Shown here: in pieces, positions 9,105 through 18,035 of the stretch
How positions within the stretch are numbered: the first letter of the stretch is position 1
Layout of the letters: each line of letters begins with the position of its first letter
From: Succinivibrionaceae bacterium
GTDB taxonomy: Bacteria > Pseudomonadota > Gammaproteobacteria > Enterobacterales > Succinivibrionaceae
Direction: 5' to 3'
NCBI GenBank assembly: GCA_016284235.1
Contig: JAEEOK010000094.1
Span: forward strand, 1 to 42,719
DNA length: 42,719 nucleotides
Program-made: the position numbers and the translations under genes
Notes under the pieces: generated by a model
The model's input: only the letters and a program-made list of their open reading frames with translations
Database searches by the model: none
Told to the model about the DNA's origin: nothing

Positions 9105-9926
9105 ATGCAGGATATTGGTTCTACAATCAGAGAAAAATTAAAGACAGGGAAAATATCTCTTCCAAGTCTTCCTGATAATGCTGCAAAGCTTAGGAGTCTT
9201 GCTGCAGATCCAAAATCCACTTTGAATGATTTAGCAATTCTCATAGGACACGATGCGAGTGTTTCCGCACAGCTTATAAGACTGGCGCAGACCATGAGAT
9301 ACAGCCGTCCCGGGTGTACTATAACATCACTATTTACTGCTATTAACCGTATAGGACTAAATGGAACAGTAAATCTGGTTCTAGCTATGTCAATTCTTCA
9401 GGGATACAACTTTCACTCGAAATTGCTCCACAGTATGTGTCGAGACGATTATAACCGGTCCAGACACGTATGCCGTTATTCCCTGACTGCATATAGTTTG
9501 ATAAACGGTGATCTTCCCCGTGAAGTCGGAGATTACATTTCCCTTGCTGCAATATTTCTCAATATCGGTTTTTTACCTTTGTATTCTGAACTTGATGCGA
9601 TTGAAAGGGTATCACAGATAAAGTTTGATGCTGATTTGGTGAATGAGTGGAAAAATAATCTTCGCTGTCCTTTGGGAAAAATGATTTTGAAAAAATGGAA
9701 TTTTGATGAGAAGTTTGTAAATGTTATGGAGCTAACACCAAATGAAAGTTTCTCTGAGGATATGAAAGCAGTTGTATACGGATACGAGTATGTCAACAGT
9801 TTTCCGGAGATTGGACTGATACCGCTGGGAAAGGATCTGTCTGACAGTTTCACCCTCATCGGGGAAGGAAAGTATCTCGATGATTTAGTGCGTTTCCTTC
9901 GTGAGCGCGGTTTACTGAAGAGTTGA
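9105..9926 (+). CDS. HDOD-domain protein
   Basis: The product of about 273 residues is mostly one HDOD domain, a non-enzymatic relative of HD phosphohydrolases found in bacterial signalling proteins. Typical elements are LPSLPDNAAKLRSLAADP, the helix with IGHDASVSAQLIRLA, and the segment ITSLFTAINRIGLNGTVNLV. No partner domain (EAL, receiver or kinase) is attached. I placed the start at the ATG at 9105, preceded by AAGGTG at good spacing. The upstream ATG at 9072 has no usable ribosome site. It is followed after 21 bases by the deaminase gene on the same strand, so the two may be co-transcribed. Its target is unknown. Confidence 0.8.
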   Translation: MQDIGSTIREKLKTGKISLPSLPDNAAKLRSLAADPKSTLNDLAILIGHDASVSAQLIRLAQTMRYSRPGCTITSLFTAINRIGLNGTVNLVLAMSILQGYNFHSKLLHSMCRDDYNRSRHVCRYSLTAYSLINGDLPREVGDYISLAAIFLNIGFLPLYSELDAIERVSQIKFDADLVNEWKNNLRCPLGKMILKKWNFDEKFVNVMELTPNESFSEDMKAVVYGYEYVNSFPEIGLIPLGKDLSDSFTLIGEGKYLDDLVRFLRERGLLKS

Positions 9927-9947
9927 TTCAAGCGTGCTGAAGAATTT

Positions 9948-10406
9948 ATGGTTGAAGATTTTATGAATGCTGCAATAGCAGAGGCTGAGGAAGGCATCAG
10001 CAAAGGTCATGGCGGTCCGTTTGGCTGTGTTGTGGTTAAAGACGGACGTATAGTGGGACGCGGGCATAATCGTGTTCTGTTGAATCATGATCCTACATGT
10101 CACGGTGAAATGGAGGCGATTCGAGATGCAAGCCGCAATCTAAAAACCCATGATTTAAGCGGATGTGTCATCTATACGACGGCAGAACCGTGCCCTATGT
10201 GTCTAGGAGCGATAATGTGGGCCAACATTACGGATGTTTACTATGGATGCAGATGTTCAGATACATCGGGTATCGGTTTCAGGGATGAACCGTTTTATGA
10301 TCAGTTGAGCGGAAAATCCGAAATTGTAAAGCTGACGGAAGAAAATCGAAAGAGATGTTTAGAACTTTTTAGAAAGTATCAGGAAGGCACACACCTGATT
10401 TACTAA
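9948..10406 (+). CDS. Nucleoside/guanine deaminase-like protein (CMP/dCMP deaminase fold)
   Basis: The 152-residue protein belongs to the zinc-dependent cytidine deaminase-like superfamily, GuaD/TadA branch. The N-terminal GGPFGCVVVKDG and the two zinc-site motifs are clear: CHGEMEAI (histidine ligand and proton-shuttle glutamate) and PCPMCLGAIMWA (two cysteine ligands). The first motif reads HGE where TadA has HAE. The YYGCRCSDTSGIGFRDE segment and short C-terminal tail resemble B. subtilis-type guanine deaminases, so purine salvage is more likely than tRNA editing. A true tadA is also present at 13.3-13.8 kb. The substrate is inferred, not shown. Confidence 0.78.
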   Translation: MVEDFMNAAIAEAEEGISKGHGGPFGCVVVKDGRIVGRGHNRVLLNHDPTCHGEMEAIRDASRNLKTHDLSGCVIYTTAEPCPMCLGAIMWANITDVYYGCRCSDTSGIGFRDEPFYDQLSGKSEIVKLTEENRKRCLELFRKYQEGTHLIY

Positions 10407-10419
10407 AAAAGGACAGAAA

Positions 10420-10495
10420 TGGCGCACCTGGCGGGGGTCGAACCCACAGTCTTCACCTCCGGAGGGTGACGCCTTATCCATTGGGCTACAGGTGC
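10420..10495 (-). tRNA. tRNA-Arg (anticodon CCG)
   Basis: The 76-base gene folds as a standard cloverleaf on the minus strand. The acceptor GCACCTG pairs with CAGGTGC, the D-arm lies in GCCCAATGGATAAGGC, the anticodon stem TCACC/GGTGA encloses loop CTCCGGA (anticodon CCG at 10462-10460), and the T-arm contains GTTCGAC. The 3' CCA is encoded (10422-10420), as is usual in gammaproteobacteria. It reads the CGG arginine codon. It lies between the convergent ends of the deaminase and rep genes and has its own promoter. Confidence 0.96.
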
Positions 10496-10514
10496 ACAGC
10501 TAGCATTCACAGGG

Positions 10515-10543
10515 ATTATATTCTCTTAGGTTGTTAATTTCCA
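10515..10543 (-). promoter_or_regulatory. Promoter of tRNA-Arg
   Basis: On the minus strand TGGAAA (10543-10538) and a perfect TATAAT (10520-10515) are separated by 17 bases. The predicted start is about 12 bases before the mature 5' end of the tRNA. It sits in the short space between the rep stop codon and the tRNA. Confidence 0.65.
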
Positions 10544-10545
10544 CA

Positions 10546-12558
10546 TTAATCTGCTAATAAGCTGTTCAGAAAATCTAAATTTGTCTGTAGATCTGCTTTT
10601 TTTTGTGATTCTATTGTTTGGATATCCAAATCGTCCTGTGGAAGTTCTTTAATGAATCGTGATATTTTTGTTTTTTCATCCTGTCTTGATCGGCAATGAC
10701 TCATTATAAGATATTTCTTTGCTCTGGTTATGCCGACATACATAAGCCTTCGTTCCTCTTCTATCTCTCCGTTTTCTATGCTGTTGTTATGAGGTATGAT
10801 TTTCTCTTCACATCCTATTATAAAAACAAAATCAAATTCCAGTCCCTTTGCTGCGTGAATTGTCATTAACTGAACCTGATCCAGTTCTGTATCATCACCT
10901 GTCTGATCCAGCATTTCTCTGAGGCAGAGCGAGGATACAGCATCGTCAAAGCTGGAAGGCTCTACTGCCTCGCTGGGATTTCCCTTAAGTTTCTTAATCA
11001 GCCAGTCTCTGAGCTGGATTATGTTTTCATATTTTATCTGTGCTATCTGTTCGTTTTTGTTTTCATTGACAAGATAGTTTCTGTAGTTTATTTCATCAAA
11101 CAGTTCTTGGATCATATCTTCTTCAAGACCTTCGTCTATCATTTCTCGCTTGGCTTTGATGAAGGTTTTGAATTTTTTTAGAGCGTTTGCTGCTCTTTCT
11201 GACAGACTGGCCGTGAAATCGTAGTAATCCATGGCATCAAACAGACTCATTCCGTTTTCTTTGGCATACTGACCGAGTTTTTCTGTAGTGGCATTACCTA
11301 TTTCTCTAGGGGGAATGTTGATTATGCGGATAATGGCGTTGTCATTCTGAGGATTTTGAAGCACACGGTAGTATGCCATTATATCTTTTACTTCAGCTCG
11401 TTCAAAAAAGGATATATCGCCGTTTATACGGTATGGAATGCGGCTTTCACGAAAATTCTTCTCTATTTCTCTTGATTGAAAATTGGTTCGGTACAGAACT
11501 CCGAAATTTTTCCACTTAAGTTTTTTCTCATACCTTTTTCCGTATATCAAAGTCGATACGTACTGAGCTTCGGCTACAGGATTGCTGCTTTCATGTACTA
11601 TAATCCTGTCACCGTACATATAGTTTGAAAACAGATTTTTGCTTATGATGTGACTGTTATTTTTAATAAGTTCATTGGCAACGTGAAGAATGCGGCCGCA
11701 AGAACGGTAATTCTGCTCCAGTTTTATAACTTTAAGATTAGGAAAATCGTCATGAAGACGGACGATATTTTGGGGATCCGCTCCGCGCCATGCGTATATG
11801 GACTGGTCATCATCTCCTACAAAGGTGAATTTCTCCTTCAGTCCGATAAGCAGTTTTAGAAACTCGTACTGGGTTTCATTTGTATCCTGGTATTCATCCA
11901 CCAGAACATGTTTGAATCTGTTCTGCCAGTACTTGCGTGATGACTCATTTGTTTTCAGAAGTCTCATTGGTTTGAGAACAAGATCGTCAAAATCAACAGC
12001 ATTATATGCATTCATCATTGTTTCGTATTTTTCATAGATGAGAGCATGGATCATTTCATCGGATGAAGAGTTCATTTTCATTTCATCCGGCGTCTGACCG
12101 TTCATTTTGGCTTTTGATATTGCATTTAATGTTGAAAAGACCACTTCGTCATCAACTTTATCCTCTTTATTGCCGAGTTGCTCCCTGTATAGAGATGAAA
12201 CAAGCCATTTCTGATCGTTCGTATCCATGAGAATAAAATTCTTCTTTAATCCCATTTTTGCATAGTCACGTTTTATTATGTGCAGGCCGAGTGAATGAAA
12301 TGTTGTAATTAGAAGTCCCTTCAGCAACTCGTGATCCGCTATTTTAGCTATGCGGGCTCTCATTTCCTTTGCTGCCTTGTTAGTGAAGGTAACAGCACAT
12401 ATTTCATAGCCTTTTAACATTGTTTCCTGAATAAGATACAGGATTTTTTCTGTAATGACCTTGGTTTTTCCCGAGCCTGCACCGGCAATGACAAGGCACG
12501 GCCCGGAAATATAATTTACCGCCTCCTTCTGCTGGGAGTTGAGTTCACTGTAGGTCAT
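10546..12558 (-). CDS. rep: ATP-dependent DNA helicase Rep
   Basis: This 670-residue superfamily 1A 3'-5' helicase moves along single-stranded DNA, removes proteins ahead of the replisome and helps restart forks. Motifs in order are the Q-motif LNSQQKEAV, Walker A AGAGSGKT (residues 25-32), motif Ia AVTFTNKAAKEM, Walker B VDEYQDTN, motif III FVGDDDQSIYAWRGA, motif IV KLEQNYRS, motif V LMTIHAAKGLEF and motif VI EERRLMYVGITRA. Length and sequence follow E. coli Rep (673) rather than UvrD, including GDDDQSIY and the ELPQDDL tail. Its start overlaps tcdA by 14 bases as the last gene of the spoT operon. Confidence 0.93.
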   Translation of the reverse strand: MTYSELNSQQKEAVNYISGPCLVIAGAGSGKTKVITEKILYLIQETMLKGYEICAVTFTNKAAKEMRARIAKIADHELLKGLLITTFHSLGLHIIKRDYAKMGLKKNFILMDTNDQKWLVSSLYREQLGNKEDKVDDEVVFSTLNAISKAKMNGQTPDEMKMNSSSDEMIHALIYEKYETMMNAYNAVDFDDLVLKPMRLLKTNESSRKYWQNRFKHVLVDEYQDTNETQYEFLKLLIGLKEKFTFVGDDDQSIYAWRGADPQNIVRLHDDFPNLKVIKLEQNYRSCGRILHVANELIKNNSHIISKNLFSNYMYGDRIIVHESSNPVAEAQYVSTLIYGKRYEKKLKWKNFGVLYRTNFQSREIEKNFRESRIPYRINGDISFFERAEVKDIMAYYRVLQNPQNDNAIIRIINIPPREIGNATTEKLGQYAKENGMSLFDAMDYYDFTASLSERAANALKKFKTFIKAKREMIDEGLEEDMIQELFDEINYRNYLVNENKNEQIAQIKYENIIQLRDWLIKKLKGNPSEAVEPSSFDDAVSSLCLREMLDQTGDDTELDQVQLMTIHAAKGLEFDFVFIIGCEEKIIPHNNSIENGEIEEERRLMYVGITRAKKYLIMSHCRSRQDEKTKISRFIKELPQDDLDIQTIESQKKADLQTNLDFLNSLLAD

Positions 12559-13333
12559 CGGCTACTATCCTATCTGTTATTTCTCTTGCAAGAGCGAGTC
12601 CCAGGGTTGCTGTTACCATCATACATGTTCCGAACGTTACTATATTGTCATCGAAGTAATTTGAAATTATTTTTAATTCATCGGGAGTATTTACGCTCGA
12701 CGGTTTGAGTTTTGGCGATTGTATATAAACGCATCTTATTCCGAACTTATGTTTATTTCTTGCTGTGAATCCGTAATCATTGCGAAGATTTTCTCTTATT
12801 TTTGCAAGCAGAGGATCCTGAGAAACCGTACTGAGATCAGATACGCAAATCTGAGAAGAATCAGTTTTCCCTCCGGCTCCTCCTGAGACTATAAATCTGT
12901 ATTTGTTTCTTTTAAGGTGGTTTATAAGCGCTGTTTTTTCGGGAATACTGTCAATTGCCTCTATCACGTACTCGTCTTTGCATTTCTGAGCAGGAAAAAA
13001 GGTTTCAAGATTATGCTGATTGATAAATGTGTTGCTGTATTCAACTTCGAGCTGTGGATTTATGTCTTTCAGCCGGTCTGACATAACTTCAACCTTGGTT
13101 TTTCCAATATTGGAATTGCTTGCATGAATCTGTCGGTTGGTGTTTGTTATGTTTACAGAATCGTGATCTATAAGTCTAATTTTTCCTATCCCTGTCCGCA
13201 CCATGGCTTCTGCCGCCCATGAACCGACACCGCCGATACCAACTATCGTAATTTTGGCTTTTTTCAGTACCTGCAGTTTTGAAAGTCCGTATAAAGCAGC
13301 GATCCCTCTAAATCTTGCTAAATATTCATCCAT
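12545..13333 (-). CDS. tcdA: tRNA threonylcarbamoyladenosine dehydratase TcdA (CsdL)
   Basis: TcdA cyclises t6A at position 37 of ANN-decoding tRNAs to ct6A, using ATP and an E1-like adenylation mechanism. The 262-residue protein has the E1/MoeB-type nucleotide fold: VGIGGVGSWAAEAMVRTG (residues 31-48), the metal/ATP region LIDHDSVNITNTNRQIHA, and VIEAIDSIPEKTALI. A C-terminal hydrophobic helix (around TFGTCMMVTATLGLALA) fits the family's membrane-associated tail. It overlaps tadA by 8 bases and rep by 14. The sulfur partners CsdA/CsdE are not in the window. Confidence 0.93.
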   Translation of the reverse strand: MDEYLARFRGIAALYGLSKLQVLKKAKITIVGIGGVGSWAAEAMVRTGIGKIRLIDHDSVNITNTNRQIHASNSNIGKTKVEVMSDRLKDINPQLEVEYSNTFINQHNLETFFPAQKCKDEYVIEAIDSIPEKTALINHLKRNKYRFIVSGGAGGKTDSSQICVSDLSTVSQDPLLAKIRENLRNDYGFTARNKHKFGIRCVYIQSPKLKPSSVNTPDELKIISNYFDDNIVTFGTCMMVTATLGLALAREITDRIVADDLQ

Positions 13334-13832
13334 CTGTCGATTTCCTTGTTATCTGTTTTATTTTCTCTCTTTGGATTTTCTGCTCTTCACGTCTTTGTTT
13401 GAAAAAATCCTGCATCAGCTGGCGGCATTCTGCTTCAAGAATGCCGGATGTTACCTGAGTTGTGTGATTTAGGATCCCGTCCTGCAGAACACTGTAGACT
13501 GAACTGATTCCGCCTGTTCTGTGTTCAGATGCTCCGAAAACAATTCTTTTTATTCTGGAGTGGATTATGGCACCTGCACACATTACGCATGGTTCTACTG
13601 TTACAAAAAGTTCGGTTTCGATCAGACGATAATTACTGATGATTTTCGATGCCTGGCGTATAGCCTGAATTTCAGCGTGAGCTGTCGGATCACAGTTTGT
13701 TATTACACTGTTACAGCCTGTTGCTAAGATCCTTCCATTCAGAACAATGACGGCTCCTATAGGTACCTCTCCGAGATCCCTTGCTTTTTTAGCTTGGATC
13801 AGAGCCTGGTGCATAAATTCTTCGTCAGTCAT
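13326..13832 (-). CDS. tadA: tRNA-specific adenosine deaminase TadA
   Basis: TadA deaminates adenosine 34 to inosine in tRNA-Arg(ACG), allowing one tRNA to read three arginine codons. The 168-residue protein has VPIGAVIVLNG, the zinc/proton-shuttle motif TAHAEIQAIRQA and PCVMCAGAIIHSRI with both cysteine ligands, followed by VFGASEHRTGGISS as in true TadA. It overlaps pldB by 4 bases (ATGA) and tcdA by 8. Its pairing with tcdA puts two tRNA anticodon-loop modification enzymes side by side. Confidence 0.95.
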   Translation of the reverse strand: MTDEEFMHQALIQAKKARDLGEVPIGAVIVLNGRILATGCNSVITNCDPTAHAEIQAIRQASKIISNYRLIETELFVTVEPCVMCAGAIIHSRIKRIVFGASEHRTGGISSVYSVLQDGILNHTTQVTSGILEAECRQLMQDFFKQRREEQKIQREKIKQITRKSTDG

Positions 13833-14779
13833 TTCTGTATGAATTCTGTAATCTGTTTAAGTGTTTGGTTTCTTATGTCATCTTCCTCATTCAGAAGATC
13901 GTGATAAGCTCCTCTTATTCGTCTTATTTCAATTTGTGCAGTTGAGTTTTTGATTATTTTTTCGTTGTTGCTGTTGTCAACGATAGTATCGTTTTGTGCT
14001 TCAATAAGCATAATTCTGGTTTGTCTGCCTCTTATATACTGAGGTTCACTGCGGTATGCCAGACTGAGCCAGTGCCAAGTTACTCCTCCGATAGGAAAGA
14101 TTTGACTGTTGCTATACCAGTCGTGGTAAAAATTAAGTCTGCGTTCGCTGTGTGTTTTGTTGTTGTTTGTGAATGCCGGTCTGCGATACGATTTCTGTCC
14201 AGGCGGGGAACTGTACTTATTTCCGGTCAGTTTTCCAAACAGATCAAAAAAATCGCAGGCAAGTATCGCAAGCCATTTAGGGAGACCTTTTCGATCCACT
14301 TTGAACATTGGTGTTACAAGGATCATTTTTGATGTTTTTATCTTCTGTTTATTAAGTGCGGATACTGCTACAAGTCCACCCATGGAAACACCGATAATTA
14401 CCGGATTGTTAAGTTCGTAGTGTTTGATTACTGCTGTAAGCGCTCTTTCGTAATCTTCAAATGAATCTATCCATGAAAGTCCGAGGTGCTCCCTGCATCC
14501 CGAGTATCCCTGACCGGGATGATCGTAGGAATAGATATCATATCCGGCGTTGTACAGATCATGAAAAAGTGTGAGGTATTTGTCTATTGTCTCTGCTCTT
14601 CCTTGAACAAAAAGCAACTGAGGCATCGGATTAATCCCGCCGTGGATAAAAGAAATGGCAGATACTGATTTTTCGTCGCCGTAATTGATGCTCTGACAGT
14701 TGCCGTGATTTGCTTTGAAATCGATGAGGATCCTGCGGTAACTGTTATTCAGACAGTCTTCTGTTGTGTAATCTATCAT
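13829..14779 (-). CDS. pldB: Alpha/beta hydrolase, lysophospholipase PldB-like
   Basis: The 316-residue hydrolase resembles the inner-membrane lysophospholipase L2 family. The substrate-facing motif YDHPGQGYSG and the nucleophile elbow GVSMGG (catalytic serine) are visible. A C-terminal acid lies in EAQNDTIVDN and the catalytic histidine in IRGAYHDLLNEED, as in E. coli PldB (GAYHEIL). The lid region GGVTWHWL also matches PldB. There is no signal peptide. It overlaps spoT and tadA by 4 bases each. The family name is well supported, but the exact lipid substrate is an inference. Confidence 0.82.
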   Translation of the reverse strand: MIDYTTEDCLNNSYRRILIDFKANHGNCQSINYGDEKSVSAISFIHGGINPMPQLLFVQGRAETIDKYLTLFHDLYNAGYDIYSYDHPGQGYSGCREHLGLSWIDSFEDYERALTAVIKHYELNNPVIIGVSMGGLVAVSALNKQKIKTSKMILVTPMFKVDRKGLPKWLAILACDFFDLFGKLTGNKYSSPPGQKSYRRPAFTNNNKTHSERRLNFYHDWYSNSQIFPIGGVTWHWLSLAYRSEPQYIRGRQTRIMLIEAQNDTIVDNSNNEKIIKNSTAQIEIRRIRGAYHDLLNEEDDIRNQTLKQITEFIQK

Positions 14780-17031
14780 GTCGGTGCCGTACGATTGAAT
14801 TGTCTGTCATTTCTGGATGGTATGTTTGTATGTCTGTTTACCGATAGAACATTAGGCTGTATTTTCAGTGCTTTTATAATACCGTTAAGATGATCAAGGC
14901 TTTGCACGCCTATTTTTAGTTCCATTACTGATGATGTGCTGTCTTTTCTGTACGTACTCATATCACCGATAACAGCTTCGGCGTCTCCTATAACGCGAAG
15001 AATGTGAGGTAAAACACCGACAGCATTGATATATTCTATGACTACTGATGTTTGGAAATCCTGTTCAATAAGCCTTTCGTCCCATTCCACCTGCATAAGC
15101 TTATCTCTAGTCAGATCAGTTTCATGCTTAAGCTGAGTACAGTCGCACCGGTGGATTATCAGACCTTTTCCTGTTGTCACCTGGGCTACTATTTCATCGC
15201 CGGGTACAGGCAGGCAGCATTGGGCAAAATTAATCAGAAGTCCGAATGTTCCTCTGATAGGGAATTTTTTATTTGTCTGCATTCCGTAACTAGTAGGATC
15301 ACTGCTTGCGTTCTGACCCAGAATCTTCTGTACCACAAGCAGACTCATTTCGTTTCCGAGAGCAATATCCCGGAAGAGATCATTACAGTTTGTATGTTCG
15401 GTTTCCTTAAGAATCAGCTCCATTTTATCCTGAGGAATTTCGTTAATGCTGTGGTAGCTGACAGAGTTGAGTACTATTCTTCTGCCTAGAACTATAGCCT
15501 CATCCGCTGCAAGATTGTTGAGATACTGTTTAATTTTTGTTCTTGCCCTTGCGGTAACTACAAAGTTCAGCCATGATGTGTTGGGACGTCCTGTGGGAGA
15601 TGTAATTATTTCCACTGACTGACCTGAAACCAGCTTCCAGCTCAGAGGGTACGGCTGGTGGTCTACTCTTGCACCTATGCATGTCTGACCGATATCAGTA
15701 TGTATGGCATAGGCAAAATCGATAGGGGTTGAACCTACCGGAAGTTCAAGAATGTTTCCTTCCGGTGTAAATACATATATTTCATCAGGAAAGAGGTCAT
15801 CCTTAACCCCCTCCACAAATTCAAACGCGTTACCAGCATTCTCCTGAAGCTCAAGCAGGTTGTTCATCCATCGCTGAGCCTGTTGCATTACTGCTGAAGA
15901 GGCCTGATCATCAGTGGTATTGTATGACCACCGGGCAAGAACACCCATCTCAGACATGGCATTCATGAATTCTGTTCTGATTAGCATTTCGATAGGCATG
16001 CCGTGCGGTCCTATCAAAGCTGTATGTATTGACTGATATCCGTTTCTTTTCGGCACGGCAATATAATCTTTGAATGAATTAGGTTTCGGTTTGTACAGAC
16101 TGTGAATGATTCCCAGAACTCTGTAGCAGGTGTCGATGTCATTAACTATGACTGTAAAGCAGAAGTTGTCAAGAACGCCGTGAAATTCAAGTTTGTGACT
16201 TTGAAGTTTGCGGTATATGTTGAATATACTGATATCACGGCAGAATACACGCCCTTTTATATTCTTTTTTTCCAGTTCCTTGTAAACATCGGCAACTATA
16301 CTTTCGATTTCTGTTTTGCGGTTGCTGAATGCATAATTTACAGCGTCGGTCAGCGTTCTGCATCTGAACGGATATATATTTTCAAAGCACAGAGCTTCAA
16401 GTTTATCCTTGATTGCGTGCATGCCCAGACGATTGGCAAGAGGAGTATATATTTCCAGAGTTTCCTTTGCTATCCTCCGCCGTTTATCCGGTCTCAGAGG
16501 TCTGAGAGTCTGCATATTGTGCATACGGTCTGCAAGCTTGATTATGATTACCCGAATATCCTGTACCATGGCCATAACCATTTTTCGTAGGTTGGCAACC
16601 TGAGCCTCCTTGTAATTTGAAAACTGGATTTTATCAAGTTTGGTGACACCTGCTACTAGATTGGAAACATTGTTTCCGAAAAGTTTCTGCAGCTGTTCTT
16701 TTGTTACAGGAGTATCTTCAACAACATCATGGAGAATTCCGGCCATGATTGTTTCGTAATCCAGATGATATTTGGCAAGAGTGCAGGCTACAGTCACCGG
16801 GTGAGTGATATACGGTTCTCCGCCGGTTCTGTACTGACCTTCATGAGCATTATTGGCAAGGTTAAAAGCCTGATCGATCCTGGCTATCTGCTCTGGAGGA
16901 AGGTACTCACCTACAATTTTTTTTAGCTGTTGGTATTGCTGCAGGATCATTTTATTTGTCGACGTTTCGGGAAAATACAAATTTTTACGGAATGATGACT
17001 CATGCACAAAAGTGCCGTCAGAGTACATCAT
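14776..17031 (-). CDS. spoT: SpoT-type (p)ppGpp hydrolase; synthetase domain degenerate
   Basis: The 751-residue RelA/SpoT protein has an HD hydrolase domain (HDVVEDT at 101-107, KLADRMHNMQTLR), a synthetase domain (about 250-370), a TGS domain (VFTPEGNILELPVGSTPIDF), a conserved-cysteine region (FAQCCLPVPGDEI) and a C-terminal ACT domain. The HD residues are intact. In the synthetase motif, which in active enzymes reads GR-K-H-Y-S-IYRK, this protein has CRDISIFNIYRK: the lysine and serine of the motif are I and N. QIRT is also LIRT. A hydrolase-biased enzyme is therefore likely. E. coli SpoT aligns from Met28 here, so the true start may be near 16950. It heads the pldB-tadA-tcdA-rep operon. 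Confidence 0.93.
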   Translation of the reverse strand: MMYSDGTFVHESSFRKNLYFPETSTNKMILQQYQQLKKIVGEYLPPEQIARIDQAFNLANNAHEGQYRTGGEPYITHPVTVACTLAKYHLDYETIMAGILHDVVEDTPVTKEQLQKLFGNNVSNLVAGVTKLDKIQFSNYKEAQVANLRKMVMAMVQDIRVIIIKLADRMHNMQTLRPLRPDKRRRIAKETLEIYTPLANRLGMHAIKDKLEALCFENIYPFRCRTLTDAVNYAFSNRKTEIESIVADVYKELEKKNIKGRVFCRDISIFNIYRKLQSHKLEFHGVLDNFCFTVIVNDIDTCYRVLGIIHSLYKPKPNSFKDYIAVPKRNGYQSIHTALIGPHGMPIEMLIRTEFMNAMSEMGVLARWSYNTTDDQASSAVMQQAQRWMNNLLELQENAGNAFEFVEGVKDDLFPDEIYVFTPEGNILELPVGSTPIDFAYAIHTDIGQTCIGARVDHQPYPLSWKLVSGQSVEIITSPTGRPNTSWLNFVVTARARTKIKQYLNNLAADEAIVLGRRIVLNSVSYHSINEIPQDKMELILKETEHTNCNDLFRDIALGNEMSLLVVQKILGQNASSDPTSYGMQTNKKFPIRGTFGLLINFAQCCLPVPGDEIVAQVTTGKGLIIHRCDCTQLKHETDLTRDKLMQVEWDERLIEQDFQTSVVIEYINAVGVLPHILRVIGDAEAVIGDMSTYRKDSTSSVMELKIGVQSLDHLNGIIKALKIQPNVLSVNRHTNIPSRNDRQFNRTAPT

Positions 17032-17556
17032 GCCAGACTTAAATCATGAGGTATACGCTTTCGTATTCTGGTATCCAGGTTGCAGGTATGCCAGATTAAC
17101 ACCAGTGTTCCGAAAATAAAATCGGTCTGTTACTAGTGAAAAAACCCGATTATGATTATAGAAAAAAGGGGGGTGTTTTGCAATTAAACAGGTTCCGGGG
17201 TAGATTCTTCTGCCTTGCTATTTTTTGTCCGGTGTCGATGTTATTCTCTGACTTTCATTTGGAAAATTTGTGAATGTACGGTGCCATCCAGTTCTGAATA
17301 CTGTATTTTATATGTAGATTGTTTGTTTTTGCTGTGTTTGAGGTTCTCTTCAGTGCTGTTTCTGAATATAAAGATATTGATTTTGTCATGAGTCAGTATT
17401 TACGGTTTCATTTTTCCGAGGCTGGAGTAAAAAACAATTAACAAAATTTATAAACTTTGTTTATAGTATTCTGTTATTGATTTAATTTGATGTAACATAT
17501 TGATTTTTCTGTGTTTTATTCGATTTATTAACATGAATAAAGGTATGTTTTTTACT

Positions 17557-17591
17557 GATTAATCTAAGTTTGTTAACAATTTTATTAACAG
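17557..17591. repeat. 35-bp repeat, copy 1
   Basis: GATTAATC, an 8-base variable stretch, then TTAACAATTTTATTAACAG. It is identical at 30 of 35 positions without gaps to the copy at 18001-18035, which lies 444 bases downstream. Within each copy ATTAACA-type words recur, so this may be a paired protein-binding site. Confidence 0.7.
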
Positions 17592-17880
17592 TTTTTGCCT
17601 GATGAGACGAGTGATGTTTAGGAGTGCTGCGTCTGCTGTTTAAATATTTGGATAATCAGCAAAGCTGAAAATTGCGCATAATTTACAAGATTTATTAAAG
17701 TTTGGCTTTTCATGTCTGATTAGGCAGAGGTTATCCGCCGTTTGAGTGCAGTTAACCTTTGAGCATTGATACGGAGTTTTGCAAACTGGTAGATGCTGTT
17801 TCGTTTAGTATTTAAACGGTTATGTTTTTTTTAGTTTATTTTCATCCCGTTAAGACTTCGGAAAGCAGTAGAAATTTTTA

Positions 17881-17908
17881 TTGACAGTTTTTCTGTTTGA
17901 TTTATAAA
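17881..17908 (+). promoter_or_regulatory. Candidate strong sigma-70 promoter
   Basis: A perfect TTGACA (17881-17886) is followed after 16 bases by TATAAA (17903-17908). It points toward crcB, whose start is about 330 bases away. It therefore drives either a long crcB-polA leader or an unannotated small RNA. No intrinsic terminator with a clear T-run was found between it and crcB. Confidence 0.5.
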
Positions 17909-18000
17909 CAATGCTGATTGTTGAATTCTTTGTTTGTAACTTATTGATGTATCATGATTTTTTGCTGTGTTATTAACAGCTGGTTTTTACTTTATTCTAT

Positions 18001-18035
18001 GATTAATCATGTTTTATTAACAATTTTATTAACAG
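18001..18035. repeat. 35-bp repeat, copy 2
   Basis: This is the second copy of the repeat at 17557-17591. It has the same GATTAATC head, the same 8-base spacing and the same 19-base tail. Its head lies inside the 12-bp palindrome ATGATTAATCAT. Confidence 0.7.

Noticed and set aside
17671-17700. dif-like (XerC/XerD) site: TTGCGCATAA followed by a weak XerD-like arm
   Set aside because: One arm matches the E. coli dif arm at 9 of 11 positions, but the other matches only 7 of 11 and needs an 8-base centre instead of 6. Gene orientation is divergent here, unlike a terminus.
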